From Tissierella creatinini (lineage in GTDB: Bacteria > Bacillota > Clostridia > Tissierellales > Tissierellaceae), in NCBI GenBank assembly GCA_005046945.1, contig SUSS01000005.1:1-64000 (forward strand): DNA of 64,000 bases, given 5' to 3'. This document shows, piece by piece, positions 52,774 to 61,724 of the stretch. Under the pieces are notes generated by a model. The model made no database searches. It had not been told where the DNA came from and saw only the letters and a program-made list of their open reading frames with translations. The translations under genes were made by a program, and so were the position numbers. Within the stretch, counting starts at the first letter, position 1, and each line of letters begins with the position of its first letter.

Positions 52774-53130
52774 ATGGATAGAAAGAAAGAGCTTAAAGAG
52801 CAGTATAAGCAGATGAAACCTGATATGGGTATTTTTACTGTGAGATCAAATATAAGTAATAAGGCTTATTTAGGAATCTCACAAAATCTAAATGGCTATA
52901 TAAATAGAACATTATTTCAATTAAAACTTGGAAGTCATCCAAATATGGAGCTTCAAAAGGATTGGAAAGAATATGGAGCGGACAACTTTACAGTAGAAAT
53001 AATAGAAATTCTTGAATATGACAAAGATGAATCTAAGACAGATTATAGCGAGGAGCTTGCAGTTTTAAAAATGATTTGGGAAGAGAAATTGGTTAAAGAA
53101 AATAAAGAACTTTACATTTCTACTAATTAG
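52774..53130 (+). CDS. GIY-YIG nuclease-like protein
   Basis: ATG 52774 has GGAGTG upstream. The 118-aa protein has a GIY-YIG-like core: MGIFTVRSNISNKAYLGIS in the place of G-x-Y ... Y-I-G, then a helix with R at residue about 44 and LQKDWKEYGADNFTVEIIEI. Members of this type are small, found in Firmicutes, and may be inactive as nucleases because the first motif is altered (GIF). No partner gene. Confidence 0.7.
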   Translation: MDRKKELKEQYKQMKPDMGIFTVRSNISNKAYLGISQNLNGYINRTLFQLKLGSHPNMELQKDWKEYGADNFTVEIIEILEYDKDESKTDYSEELAVLKMIWEEKLVKENKELYISTN

Positions 53131-53233
53131 AAGATATTAAGTTAGACCATGGGAGCCTATTGGTCTAGAAATTATTTCTAGCATATTATCTTAGGATATA
53201 TACAAGCTTAAATTCGATCTCTAGAATATAGTA

Positions 53234-53299
53234 TTTCTATAATAAGGTGGGTATTGGATATAGAGAAAAAATAGATAAGTTCATTGAAGTATATCATTA
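53234..53299 (+). pseudogene. Third fragment of the 61374 gene
   Basis: About 66 bases reading FYNKVGIGYREKIDKFIEVY match 61527-61592. It ends at ATCGATGCTTA, the tail of the family B repeat. Confidence 0.7.
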
Positions 53300-53352
53300 T
53301 CGATGCTTATAGGGCATAATTCAGAAAAAAACAGATAAGGAGTTATAGGATA

Positions 53353-54063
53353 ATGTCAAGTATATTAGACCAAATAAGGCGGGAGTTATACGAAAATGCT
53401 GATGAAATGACTAGGTCAAGCGGTAAGAGATTTTTCAAGGAAGAAATAAATCTATATGGGGTAAAAACCGCAATAGTAACCAAAATAGCAAAGCGAGAAT
53501 TCAAAAATATAAAGAGGCTTTCCAAGGATGAAATATTTGACTTGTGTGAAGACTTGTGGAAATCTGGAATTATGGAGGAATCCTTTATTGCCTGTAACTG
53601 GTCCTATGCTATTAATAGCCGATATAGTGAGGAGGATTTTTTAATCTTTGAGAAATGGGTCAATGAGTATGTTAGCAATTGGGCATCTTGTGATACTTTA
53701 TGCAATCACAATATAGGTAGCTTCCTGGAAAAATATCCTTCCTATATAGGAAAACTTAAGAAATGGACTCAATCAGAAAATAGGTGGGTTAGAAGAGCTT
53801 CTGCAGTATCTTTAATAATACCTGCTAGAAAGGGCTTGTTCAAAGATGAGATCTTTGAGATTGCCGATAAATTATTGCTGGATAAGGATGATTTGGTTCA
53901 AAAGGGATATGGCTGGATGTTAAAGTCCCTGTGTGCTAAATATGAGAAAGATGTTTACCAATATGTATTGAGCAAAAGAGATGTAATGCCTAGGACAGCA
54001 TTGAGGTATGCAATTGAAAAGATGCCTAAGGAAATGAAACAGGAGGCTATGAAACGACTATGA
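53353..54063 (+). CDS. DNA alkylation repair protein (AlkD-like)
   Basis: A 236-aa all-helical HEAT-like protein. Key blocks: GVKTAIVTKIAKREF, ESFIACNWSYAI, WASCDTLCNHNIGSFLEKYP (the conserved W-x-x-x-D), WVRRASAVSLI, and KGYGWMLKSLC. AlkD-type glycosylases remove N3- and N7-alkylpurines without flipping the base; the conserved Trp and Asp are visible. The ATG follows AGGAG. Confidence 0.87.
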   Translation: MSSILDQIRRELYENADEMTRSSGKRFFKEEINLYGVKTAIVTKIAKREFKNIKRLSKDEIFDLCEDLWKSGIMEESFIACNWSYAINSRYSEEDFLIFEKWVNEYVSNWASCDTLCNHNIGSFLEKYPSYIGKLKKWTQSENRWVRRASAVSLIIPARKGLFKDEIFEIADKLLLDKDDLVQKGYGWMLKSLCAKYEKDVYQYVLSKRDVMPRTALRYAIEKMPKEMKQEAMKRL

Positions 54064-54079
54064 GCAATAAAAATTTGGA

Positions 54080-54223
54080 TATATTGCGATTCCAATGGCA
54101 ATTTTAATTTCATTTTCAAGATTATATCTATATGTACACTTTCCAAGTGATGTACTTTGAGCATCTATAATTGGATTAATAATAGGCATAGGTTCTTGGA
54201 ATTACATGAAGAACATTAGCTGA
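54080..54223 (+). pseudogene. PAP2-phosphatase C-terminal relic
   Basis: IPMAILISFSRLYLYVHFPS then DVL, a TGA, and ASIIGLIIGIGSWNYMKNIS. S-R-x-Y-L-x-V-H-(F/Y)-P-S-D-V-L is the last PAP2 signature with the catalytic His. An in-frame stop and absence of the upstream half show decay. Confidence 0.7.
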
Positions 54224-54364
54224 AGCCTATAAATTATTGAGTTTAATATAAGTTATGCATAGATTTATTTATTGTAAGTGAAATTTTAATATGCTAATAT
54301 AAATATAAGCGAAATTTTGCACTGTAGTAAAAATTGATACACCGAAAGAATTATCGAACACCGT

Positions 54365-54430
54365 GATCTTGCTTTAAGAGATCCAAGCTGAGATATTTTA
54401 AATATATCTAGTCTTGGGTCTTTTTTATTA
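54365..54430 (+). promoter_or_regulatory. Attenuator-like leader with competing hairpins
   Basis: GATCTTGCTTTAAGAGATC can fold on itself, and its right arm overlaps AGATCCAAG, which pairs with CTTGGGTCT to make a terminator followed by TTTTTT (54421). Such exclusive pairs mark attenuators or riboswitches. The ligand is unknown. It lies before the broken transporter gene at 54461. Confidence 0.5.
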
Positions 54431-54460
54431 CCCTAGGTTAGAAATAGAAAGGATGATAAA

Positions 54461-55049
54461 ATGCAGATTAAAAGAAGGAGTATATTAATTATAGCTATAG
54501 TTTGTGCTATATACGCAGCCCTAAATCCCTTTGATTTTACAGCGGCTCAAGTAATTTTAAGTACAGCCTTAATAGGTGGAATCTCTTTATGGACAACTGT
54601 AGCAATCGATAAAACTATTACTAGTTTTGTGTATTATTACCTTCATTCTTACAAAGCTTATCTTTAGGAAGGATTTTGCGGGGTTCGATGAAGATATGAT
54701 TGTTTTTTCTAAGCAGGAAGAAGAAATGAGAGGAAGTAAAATAGTAGCCTCAGCAATCCTTATGCTGGCTGTAATTGGTCTCTGGATGACAGTAGGAATC
54801 CATGGCATTTCTGAATGGCTTGTAGCCTTTGTGGCAGTAATTATTATGTATGGGATGAAAATTCTAAAAAAGGAAGACCTAAAAGAAGTCAATCCAAGGT
54901 TTTTGGAACATGGCAAGGTATATATTTCTGTGAGTTCGATGGCCCTTGGTTTCAGGCCAATAAGAAGTTGTCATGATGCACTCAAAAAAATATATATGGA
55001 AATATGGGAAGATTTGAAAATTCTAACAAATTATTATATAATTTGCTAA
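54461..55049 (+). pseudogene. SLC13/DASS-like anion transporter relic
   Basis: The first frame (68 aa) begins MQIKRRSILIIAIVCAIYAA with a signal-anchor-like helix and AAQVILSTALIGGISLW. The second, overlapping frame has ITFILTKLIFRKDFAGFDED, then LWMTVGIHGISEWLVAFVAV and KKEDLKEVN. G-I-H-G-I-(S)-x-x-L-V-A-x-x-x-x-x-x-M-Y-x-x-K-x-L-x-x-E-D-L matches the middle of DASS transporters. A frameshift near 54640 and loss of most helices show it is dead. Confidence 0.55.
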
Positions 55050-55100
55050 CAGATAACTTAGAAATTATATACTAGATAAGCCTTGAGGGAGTTGTTGATT

Positions 55101-55508
55101 TTGGAGCTAATTAAAATATGTAAGGATGTATTAATTGAATATGATAACATCATATTTGCTTACATTTTTGGGTCTTTTGTTACCGGAAATTTTAGAAATG
55201 ACAGTGACATTGATATAGCCATATATATCAAGGAGGATATATCATCTGAAGTATATATGGAAATCAAAATGAAGCTTACAGAAATATGTAAAAGGGAAAT
55301 AGATTTGATTATCCTAAATTCAGCGACCACTCTCTTGAAATTTGAAATTTATAAAAATAATATATTGTTATTTGCTAAAGACAAAAACAAGGAATCTGGA
55401 TTTAAGATAAAAACTTTGTTCGAATATAATGATATGAAGAGATATCTTGATTTATCATATGAAAGCACAATTGAAAGATTAAAAAAAGAGGTGGAAACTG
55501 GTGGTTAA
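55101..55508 (+). CDS. mntA: MntA-type nucleotidyltransferase antitoxin
   Basis: TTG 55101 after GAGGGAG is chosen, with alternatives up to 55083. About 135 aa with GSFVTGNFRNDSDIDIAIYI, the G-S-x10-D-x-D motif of minimal nucleotidyltransferases. MntA antitoxins transfer AMP to a Tyr of the HEPN toxin HepT to silence it. It overlaps hepT by 8 bases. Confidence 0.85.
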   Translation: MELIKICKDVLIEYDNIIFAYIFGSFVTGNFRNDSDIDIAIYIKEDISSEVYMEIKMKLTEICKREIDLIILNSATTLLKFEIYKNNILLFAKDKNKESGFKIKTLFEYNDMKRYLDLSYESTIERLKKEVETGG

Positions 55509-55851
55509 TCCTACTGTAATCAAACAAAGACTAAATCAATTGTCCACATCTTTAAGAAAGGTGGAAAAATATAAAGTCCTATCGTTAGAGGAATTTTTAG
55601 AAGATGATGTGGTACAAGATGTTGTTGAATACAACCTGTTTATTATAGTTAATATGATGGTAGATATCGCAACACATATTGTGGTTGATAACAACTTAGG
55701 AAATCCAGAAACACTAGGAGGAGCTTTCGATATATTATGTAAAGAAAAGTATATAGATAAGGCAGAGGCTAAAATCTATAGAAATATGGTTGGTTTAAGG
55801 AATATATTATCACATGAATATATAAAAATTAACAAAAATATAACGAGATGA
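55501..55851 (+). CDS. hepT: HepT-like HEPN ribonuclease toxin
   Basis: A 116-aa HEPN protein (DUF86). Helical, with the catalytic R-x4-6-H-x-Y as RNILSHEY near the C-terminus (residues about 100-107). The Tyr is the AMPylation site in characterised pairs. VETG-GTGG at the join shows translational coupling with mntA. Followed by the family B composite repeat. Confidence 0.85.
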   Translation: MVNPTVIKQRLNQLSTSLRKVEKYKVLSLEEFLEDDVVQDVVEYNLFIIVNMMVDIATHIVVDNNLGNPETLGGAFDILCKEKYIDKAEAKIYRNMVGLRNILSHEYIKINKNITR

Positions 55852-55861
55852 ATATGTCCCC

Positions 55862-56027
55862 CGCTTCTGAAACGATTAAATCGTTGCGGTAGTGTGGTGC
55901 AATTGCAAGCAATTGCTTCTGATACCTAAAGCGGCCGGGTTTTTTGTTCCACAACAGGTGGGTGTCATAATCACTCACCTCGTTGCAGCGGTGTGTAGAA
56001 ACTGCAAGCAGTTTCATCGATGCTTAA
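55862..56027 (+). repeat. Composite family B repeat (several hairpins)
   Basis: Contains GCTTCTGAAACGATTAAATCG, GCAATTG-CAAG-CAATTGC, AAAGCGGCCGGGTTTTTTG, then AACAGGTGGGTGTCATAATC and ACTCACCTCGTTGCAGCG, and the 36-bp unit at 55992-56027. The second half recurs in reverse at 62827-62930. The minus strand stays open for 62 codons (KLLAVSTHRCNEVSD...), also partly kept in the other copy. G+C is higher than around. Confidence 0.75.
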
Positions 56028-56234
56028 ATATATGATATTCTACAAAAAAATTTAATTGATATTAAAAAATTTATTATTCTTATAGATGAAAAATTTCTTT
56101 AAGAACAAGGCAACGGGGCAAGGTACAAAACTTAAAAGAATTTAGGAGAAATGATGGATTTAGATGGCAAATGATGAGAAGTTCTCTGGTTTGACTACTT
56201 CGGAACTAACATTAATTTTATAACAACAAAAAAG
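56028..56234 (+). other. Gene-free stretch with a tiny ORF
   Basis: A 19-codon ORF starts at ATG 56166 (MANDEKFSGLTTSELTLIL), but no good ribosome site precedes it. Past the stop another frame reads KKENAAFAAFFAILAMTSVFLL up to 56296, a hydrophobic stretch. It may be a decayed small membrane peptide. Nothing else is seen. Confidence 0.3.
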
Positions 56235-56260
56235 AAAATGCTGCTTTTGCAGCATTTTTT
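56235..56260 (+). terminator. Intrinsic terminator
   Basis: AAATGCTGC-TTTT-GCAGCATTTTTT. A strong stem before the permease gene. Confidence 0.75.
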
Positions 56261-56362
56261 GCAATATTAGCAATGACTAGTGTATTTTTACTTTAAAAGG
56301 GTATAGTTTTAGGGGCTGGGGATATCTGGATTAGTTATGAAAACATGGAGGTGTTGTCTTAT

Positions 56363-57817
56363 ATGAATTGGTTACTAGTCATAAACGATTTTAAAAGGAA
56401 TAAAGCAATAAATTTGGCCTTGCTATTATTTATGATCTTTTCTGCAACCCTAGCAGTTACTTCTGTAATCATGGGAATTCAAACATTTACATCTATTTCA
56501 GAATTATATAAAATTGCACAGCCTCCTCATTTTCTACAAATGCATAAAGGAGAATTAGATGAAGGTGAAATTCATGAATTTATGCAAGCCTATGAAGGCT
56601 TAACTCATGGCCAAATACAGACAATGATAAATATCAAAGGTGAAGATATTACTATAATTGGTGATGACACCTATGACCTATCTAAAGTAAGACTTGATAT
56701 TAGCTTGGTAAAACAAAATGATTCTAAAGACCTGCTCTTGGATTCTAAACATAAAAAAGTAATCCTTGGCCAAGGTGAAATTGGCATACCTATCCTCTTG
56801 AAAAATATGTATGATATGAAAATTGGAGACAAACTAGTGTTAAATAACAATCAGATTTCAAGGAGCTTTATAATAAAAGAATTCATTCTAGATTCCCAGA
56901 TGAATTCTCCTATGACCTCTTCTACTAGGATACTATTAAGTGATGAGGATTTTAATCAACTCTCTGGAAATATTGGAGAACATGAATATCTTATTGAAGC
57001 CTATTTTACTGATACCAATGAGGCCAGTAATTTTCAGACAGCTTATGAATCAGCGAGCCTTCCCAAGAATGGACCTTCTATTACATATGCAATAATATTT
57101 TTACTAAGTGCATTAACGGATATTGCAATGATGTTCGTATTTATCTTAGTGAGTATCTTATTGATAATCATTTCTTTTATTTGTCTTAGATTTACTATAA
57201 GTGGAGCTTTAGAAGAAGAAATTAAAGAAATAGGTACAATGAAAGCTATAGGAATCAACTTCAAAGATATAAGAAATATTTATCTGAATAAATATAAAAT
57301 ACTTGCTAGTGGAGCAGTTCTTTTAGGATACCTTCTAGCCCTACTTCTAAGTGGCATATTTACAAATCATCTCAGCCAAACCTTTGGGAATATAGGCCTT
57401 AGCCCACTGACATTAATCTTATCTCTAATAGTTGCCTTGCTAGTTTATTTATTAATCATTTTTTATTGTAAAAAGGTCTTGAAGAAAATTAAGAAGCTGA
57501 CAGTAGTAGATGCACTTGTTAGTGTTGATGGATTTGACAAAAATAAGAAAGGCATTAAAGATGGTTTGTATAAATCTGGCAAATTGCCAGTAAATATTCT
57601 TATTGGAAGTCGTGAAGTCTTTTATCAGTTCAGAAACTATTTCATAATCTTTGCTGTTGTATTAATAGCTCTTATGATGATATTAATACCAGTAAATTTA
57701 TTGAATACCTTAGAAGCACCAGAATTTATAACATATATGGGCAGCTCCTTGGAAGATATCCTAATAGAAGTAGAGTCTGGAGAAAACTTGGAAAGTAATT
57801 ACACGAAAGCTATCTAG
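56363..57817 (+). pseudogene. FtsX-type ABC permease, N-terminal part (frameshifted)
   Basis: ATG 56363 follows GGAGGTG. The part is 484 aa. First transmembrane helix INLALLLFMIFSATLAVTSV, an extracellular domain (60-240), three helices with the FtsX pattern (LTDIAMMFVFILVSILLIII, EIGTMKAIG), and another helix near the end. It stops at TAG 57815 while the rest continues in the -1 frame from 57817. It is a MacB/BceB-like permease of about 660 aa when joined. Confidence 0.7.
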
Positions 57818-58347
57818 TGGATAATTCTAATGTAAAAGAAAAGGCAGATGAAATCTACAATCTATTAGGTCCAGGTGTAAGTGTAGATCCTATGGAAGAG
57901 TTTATCAACCAGACTCTTGGTGGAGTTTCTAAACAGCTTAAGACAGTAATTATAGCAATAGGCATTATAGTAGGATTTATGTCAATCTTAATTACGGTTT
58001 TGTATCTAAAGCTTCGACTTGCTAGAGGTATGTCTGAAATTGCGCTTTTAAAAGCTTTGGGTTTTTCCAATAGAGATATCAATCAGCAGTATTTGGTTAA
58101 AATAGGCTTGATTTCAATACTAGGAGTCTTAGTAGGTCTACTATTTACCATCTTATTAGGCAATCAATTTGTAAATTTCGCTTTGGGAATTTCAGGATTA
58201 GGTATTAAAAAAGTTGAGTTGATTATTAATCCACTAATCAATTATATAATTTGTCCATTGTTAATATTGATTATTATTCTGTCTGTAACTAATCATATAA
58301 TGAAAACCATCCAAGGCTTCAATATTATGGCTGTTATCAATGAATAG
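57817..58347 (+). pseudogene. FtsX-type ABC permease, C-terminal part
   Basis: Continues the permease in another frame with VDNSNVKEKADEIYNLLGPG, then FMSILITVLYLKLRLARGMSEIALLKALGF and two more helices to INE. The E-I-A-L-L-K-A-L-G-F motif contacts the ATPase. One inserted or deleted base near 57800-57815 would restore a single frame. The GTG at 57817 has no ribosome site. Confidence 0.7.
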
Positions 58348-58358
58348 GAGGGGAATTA

Positions 58359-59111
58359 ATGAATCCAGTTTTGAGAGTAAAGAATCTAAGCAAGAGCTTT
58401 GATGATGTAGATGTTCTAAAAGACGTGAATTTAGTAGTTAATAAAGGAGAATTTATATCGATTATGGGTCCATCTGGCTCAGGGAAATCTACATTGCTTT
58501 ATAATATCAGCGGTATGGATAGGCCAAGCAGTGGGGAAGTTTTTCTAAATGAAAATGATATATCCAAGTTAGATGACGAAATTTTGAGTGAAACTAGACT
58601 GAAACAAATGGGATTTATCTTTCAGCACTCCTATTTATTAAAAAACCTATCAATCAGGGATAATATTGTATTACCTGGATTTAAGGCAAGTAATATTTCA
58701 AGAGATGAAGTAAATAAAAGAGCAGATGAATTGATGGAAAAGACAGGAATTCAACATGTTGCAAGTCATGATATTAAAAAGGTCTCTGGAGGCCAATTAC
58801 AGCGTGCAGCAATATGCAGAGCCTTGATAAATAAGCCGGATATTCTATTTGGAGATGAGCCAACAGGGGCGCTTAATAGCAGGGCAACAAAAGAAATTAT
58901 GGACATTATCAACAAAATAAATGAAGAGGAAACAACGGTAATAATTGTAACCCATGATGCAAAGGTAGCATCTAGGGCAGAGAGAATTGTCTTTCTAATG
59001 GATGGAAATATACATGCAGAGTTTGAATTAGGTAAATATAATGGAAGTGAATTAGATAGAGCAATTAGGGAAAAAAGATTATCTGAGTGGCTAGATAAAC
59101 AAAGATTTTAA
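58359..59111 (+). CDS. ABC transporter ATP-binding protein (MacB/BceA/LolD type)
   Basis: A 250-aa ATPase: Walker A GPSGSGKST, Q-loop FIFQHSYLL, signature VSGGQLQRAAI, Walker B ILFGDEPTGALNS, H-loop VTHD. FtsX-type permeases use such subunits for mechanotransmission or drug/peptide export. It starts 11 bases after the permease and has AGGAGGGG upstream. It is intact although the permease is split. Confidence 0.9.
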   Translation: MNPVLRVKNLSKSFDDVDVLKDVNLVVNKGEFISIMGPSGSGKSTLLYNISGMDRPSSGEVFLNENDISKLDDEILSETRLKQMGFIFQHSYLLKNLSIRDNIVLPGFKASNISRDEVNKRADELMEKTGIQHVASHDIKKVSGGQLQRAAICRALINKPDILFGDEPTGALNSRATKEIMDIINKINEEETTVIIVTHDAKVASRAERIVFLMDGNIHAEFELGKYNGSELDRAIREKRLSEWLDKQRF

Positions 59112-59201
59112 TAATTCACCTTGATTTTACTTTAATTCAGCTTATTAGTAAAACTATAGGGTATATTTTAAAGGAATTGAAAATAGAGAGGTAGAATTTA
59201 T

Positions 59202-59828
59202 ATGATAATATTAAAAATTACCCTAAATATATTATTAGTAATTGTAATTCTACTATTTTCTATTGTTTTAATTCCCTATACCTATGTGGTAAATGGAAAT
59301 GAAGAAAGAATTAAATTCATATTTTCCTGGCTATTTTTAAAAGTAACCTATGTGAAAAACTTTCATCATGAAGATGAATTTTTAATAAGTCTATTCAATT
59401 TTAATAAGATAATACAAACTTCTCAAGATAAGAAAAGTAAAATGGGAAAAAAGAAAAAAGATAAGAAAAAGAAAAAGCGACCTAACGGAATAAAGATTAA
59501 TAGAGGAATCATCAATCAAGTAATTATTCTTTTTAAAAGGGTTTGGAATAGTATAAAGCCAAGGGTTATATCTATAGATGCAAGAGTTGGATTTAACGAC
59601 CCTATGTATACAGGTATCCTATATGGTCTATACTGTCAATTTTCCTATCTCTTTAGAAAATATGATATAAACTTTCAACCTGTATTTGATGATGAAGTAT
59701 ACAGGGGTAGGTTTTTTATTAAGGGTCGAATATGGTTAATTTATTTAATCATAGGATTTCTAAGATTTTTTATATCTTCACCTATAAGAAAGGAAGTAAT
59801 GCTTTACCTTAATAGGAAGGGCTCATAA
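59202..59828 (+). CDS. DUF2953 domain protein
   Basis: A 208-aa protein with an N-terminal membrane helix (LLVIVILLFSIVLIPYTYVV), a Lys-rich linker (KKKKDKKKKKRP) and the DUF2953 pattern VISIDARVGFNDPMYTGILYGLY (in part), then RGRFFIKGRIWLI. In sporeformers DUF2953 genes commonly sit just before gerW/ytfJ, as here. Function unknown, probably sporulation. Confidence 0.85.
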   Translation: MIILKITLNILLVIVILLFSIVLIPYTYVVNGNEERIKFIFSWLFLKVTYVKNFHHEDEFLISLFNFNKIIQTSQDKKSKMGKKKKDKKKKKRPNGIKINRGIINQVIILFKRVWNSIKPRVISIDARVGFNDPMYTGILYGLYCQFSYLFRKYDINFQPVFDDEVYRGRFFIKGRIWLIYLIIGFLRFFISSPIRKEVMLYLNRKGS

Positions 59829-59848
59829 AAAAGAAGGGAGGTGTGGTA

Positions 59849-60244
59849 ATGTCAGAATATAGTGTTAATGAAAGCATAAGCAACATCTTTGCAAGATTAG
59901 AAGAGTTCATCAAGACCAAGACAGTAGTAGGCGAACCTATGCAAATTGGCGATGTGACTATAGTCCCATTTGTTGAAATATCTTTTGCTGTTGGAACAGG
60001 CGGAGGATCTGGTGTAGAGGAAAAAGGTAATCAAGGCTCTGGTGGTGGTGCAGGAAGTGGAGGTAAAGTTTCTCCAACTGCAGTATTAGTAATTAAAGGA
60101 GATAAAGTTGAACTGCTTCCAATAAATAAGACTGCTAACTTAGAAAGACTTGTGCAAATGGTACCTGATATTGTAGGGAAGATAAAGACTACATCAGTAG
60201 ATAAGAATGACACATCAACAGATACTGTAGAAGAAACAGAATAG
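59849..60244 (+). CDS. gerW: Sporulation protein GerW/YtfJ
   Basis: ATG 59849 follows AGGGAGG. The 131-aa protein has the GerW pattern: ISNIFARLEEFIKTKTVVGE, DVTIVPFVEISFAVGTGGG, a Gly-rich loop, SPTAVLVIKGDKVELLPI, then VPDIVGKI. YtfJ/GerW is a spore membrane-associated protein important for germination or spore resistance. Only one base family pair separates it from DUF2953. Confidence 0.92.
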   Translation: MSEYSVNESISNIFARLEEFIKTKTVVGEPMQIGDVTIVPFVEISFAVGTGGGSGVEEKGNQGSGGGAGSGGKVSPTAVLVIKGDKVELLPINKTANLERLVQMVPDIVGKIKTTSVDKNDTSTDTVEETE

Positions 60245-60294
60245 AAATTAAGATACTTTAATTCACGAGATTTAGCTTAAAACAACTCAGTTTT

Positions 60295-60345
60295 CCCGCT
60301 TATTTAAAAAGAGCTCAATATATGAGCTCTTTTTAAATAAGTGGG
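60295..60345. terminator. Very long perfect hairpin terminator
   Basis: CCCGCTTATTTAAAAAGAGC with its mirror GCTCTTTTTAAATAAGTGGG gives a 23-bp stem around ATATA. It serves gerW and can act in both directions. Confidence 0.8.
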
Positions 60346-60481
60346 CACAGCAGTGCATTGTTGCAATATGTAGGGGTAGTGACTCTTATTAGGCTTGATA
60401 TATTCAAAACAGAAGGAAAAATTAAAATATGGCAGTGGTTATTTTTGCTTTAAAGAAGCTTTGTGGGTAAATATTTAAGTA

Positions 60482-60517
60482 TGTGTAGAAACTGCAAGCA
60501 GTTTCATAGATGCTTAA
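60482..60517 (+). repeat. 36-bp hairpin repeat, family B, copy 3
   Basis: One mismatch (TCATAGATG for TCATCGATG) from the copies at 3136 and 55992. It lies 13 bases after the minus-strand nnrE stop. Confidence 0.9.
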
Positions 60518-60529
60518 ATAATTTCAACC

Positions 60530-61189
60530 TTAATACTTTAGTATAGTCTCTGTAGCTATTTTTGGTATTCCAATTCCTTCAACAACTATCTCTCCGGTAT
60601 AGTCTGGGGCATTTAATAAGCCCTTTTTCATTAAATGAAAGGTTACGGTCTTATTTGCTTTAACTGCGCTTCCTAATACTTGACCTGTATCCCCATCTAT
60701 TCCTGAAGGGATGTCGATGGAATAGATGTTTTTTGATGAGCTATTGATTGTTGAAATAACATCTTTAAATATACCATCAACATTGCGAGTAAGCCCTATA
60801 CCAAATATAGCATCAAGGGTTAAGTCAGATTTATCAATGGAATTCTTCAACAAAATTAAATCCTCTTTATCCGAGATATGATGAATCTCAGTATTCATGT
60901 TTTTTAGAATCTCTAAATTTATATTGAAATCCTTTGTTCCCTTGTCTAGATTTCCAACTATAAAGACTTCTACATTTTTTTCTTTTACTAGAAGTATTCG
61001 GGCGATAGCTAGTCCGTCTCCTCCATTGTTACCAACTCCACAAATTATAGTGAATTTGTCTAGTGTTGTATCTATATTTTCTACTGTTCTAAGAGCCGCA
61101 GTTTCCATTAGTACTATACTTGGTATGCCAATAGTATTAATAGCATAAGAATCCATCGCCTTCATCTGTTCACAAGTTATGGTTAGCAC
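60530..61189 (-). CDS. nnrE: NAD(P)H-hydrate epimerase (YjeF N-terminal)
   Basis: GTG start with AAAGGAGAGG upstream. The 219-aa Rossmann-like protein has SIVLMETAALRTVENI, GVGNNGGDGLAIAR at residues 49-62, DAIFGIGLTRNV with the catalytic Asp, and SIDIPSGIDGDTG. It epimerises damaged R-NAD(P)HX so NnrD can repair it. The NnrD dehydratase is not fused. acpS is close by (63929), as often seen, but here on the other strand after inserted genes. Confidence 0.9.
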   Translation of the reverse strand: MLTITCEQMKAMDSYAINTIGIPSIVLMETAALRTVENIDTTLDKFTIICGVGNNGGDGLAIARILLVKEKNVEVFIVGNLDKGTKDFNINLEILKNMNTEIHHISDKEDLILLKNSIDKSDLTLDAIFGIGLTRNVDGIFKDVISTINSSSKNIYSIDIPSGIDGDTGQVLGSAVKANKTVTFHLMKKGLLNAPDYTGEIVVEGIGIPKIATETILKY

Positions 61190-61373
61190 GATTTATCCTC
61201 TCCTTTAATGTTTGTCATTAAGAGCTTATGAAATGAAACGAATATGAATTAAGTACATTTTAACAGCATTTTAGGGGAAAAGATAGTAAGAAGCTGATAA
61301 ATAAGTGAGAGGTTTTTTAGAAGAATATTTCAAGGGTATATATTTAAATAAAAAAAGAAAGGATGATGTAGCT

Positions 61374-61673
61374 ATGTTTGATGCTAAAAAATATGCTTTT
61401 AAAATAGAAGTGACTACAAGGGCTGTATTTAAATGTGAAAGATATGGTATAGGTATATTACTCGAACCGAACTATTTAGAAAAGAACCCCTTTATCCCAA
61501 TAATGGCTGTATTAGGAAATTTCTATAATAAGGTGGGTATTGGGTATAGAGAAAAAATAGATGAGTTCATTGAAGCATATCATTTGGAAATGGGTAAGAG
61601 TATTACCGAGATTGGCGAGGAAAAAATAATAAAGATAATTGATGACTTCAATAATATTGTAAAGACTGTATAA
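61374..61673 (+). CDS. Unknown 99-aa protein, source of two relics
   Basis: ATG 61374 follows AAAGGATG. The start MFDAKKYAFKIEVTTRAVFK leads to FIPIMAVLGNFYNKVGIGY and a helical end. No family recognised. Fragments lie at 50253-50441 and 53234-53299, and its leader (AAAGAAAGGATGAT) also follows DUF2200 at 42035, so it was once paired with DUF2200. Confidence 0.65.
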   Translation: MFDAKKYAFKIEVTTRAVFKCERYGIGILLEPNYLEKNPFIPIMAVLGNFYNKVGIGYREKIDEFIEAYHLEMGKSITEIGEEKIIKIIDDFNNIVKTV

Positions 61674-61724
61674 ACTATCTAAATTAAGGCTAATGCTTAA
61701 ATTGCAGCCTTAATTTAGATAGTT
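61673..61724. terminator. Convergent bidirectional terminator
   Basis: AACTATCTAAATTAAGGCT and its complement AGCCTTAATTTAGATAGTT (one-base offset) form an 18-bp stem between convergent genes. The pnpox-like stop lies inside it. Confidence 0.8.

Noticed and set aside
55829-56017. 62-aa minus-strand protein in the family B repeat
   Set aside because: The other copy (62827-62930) has stops in the frame and no ribosome site is present; kept as a repeat feature.
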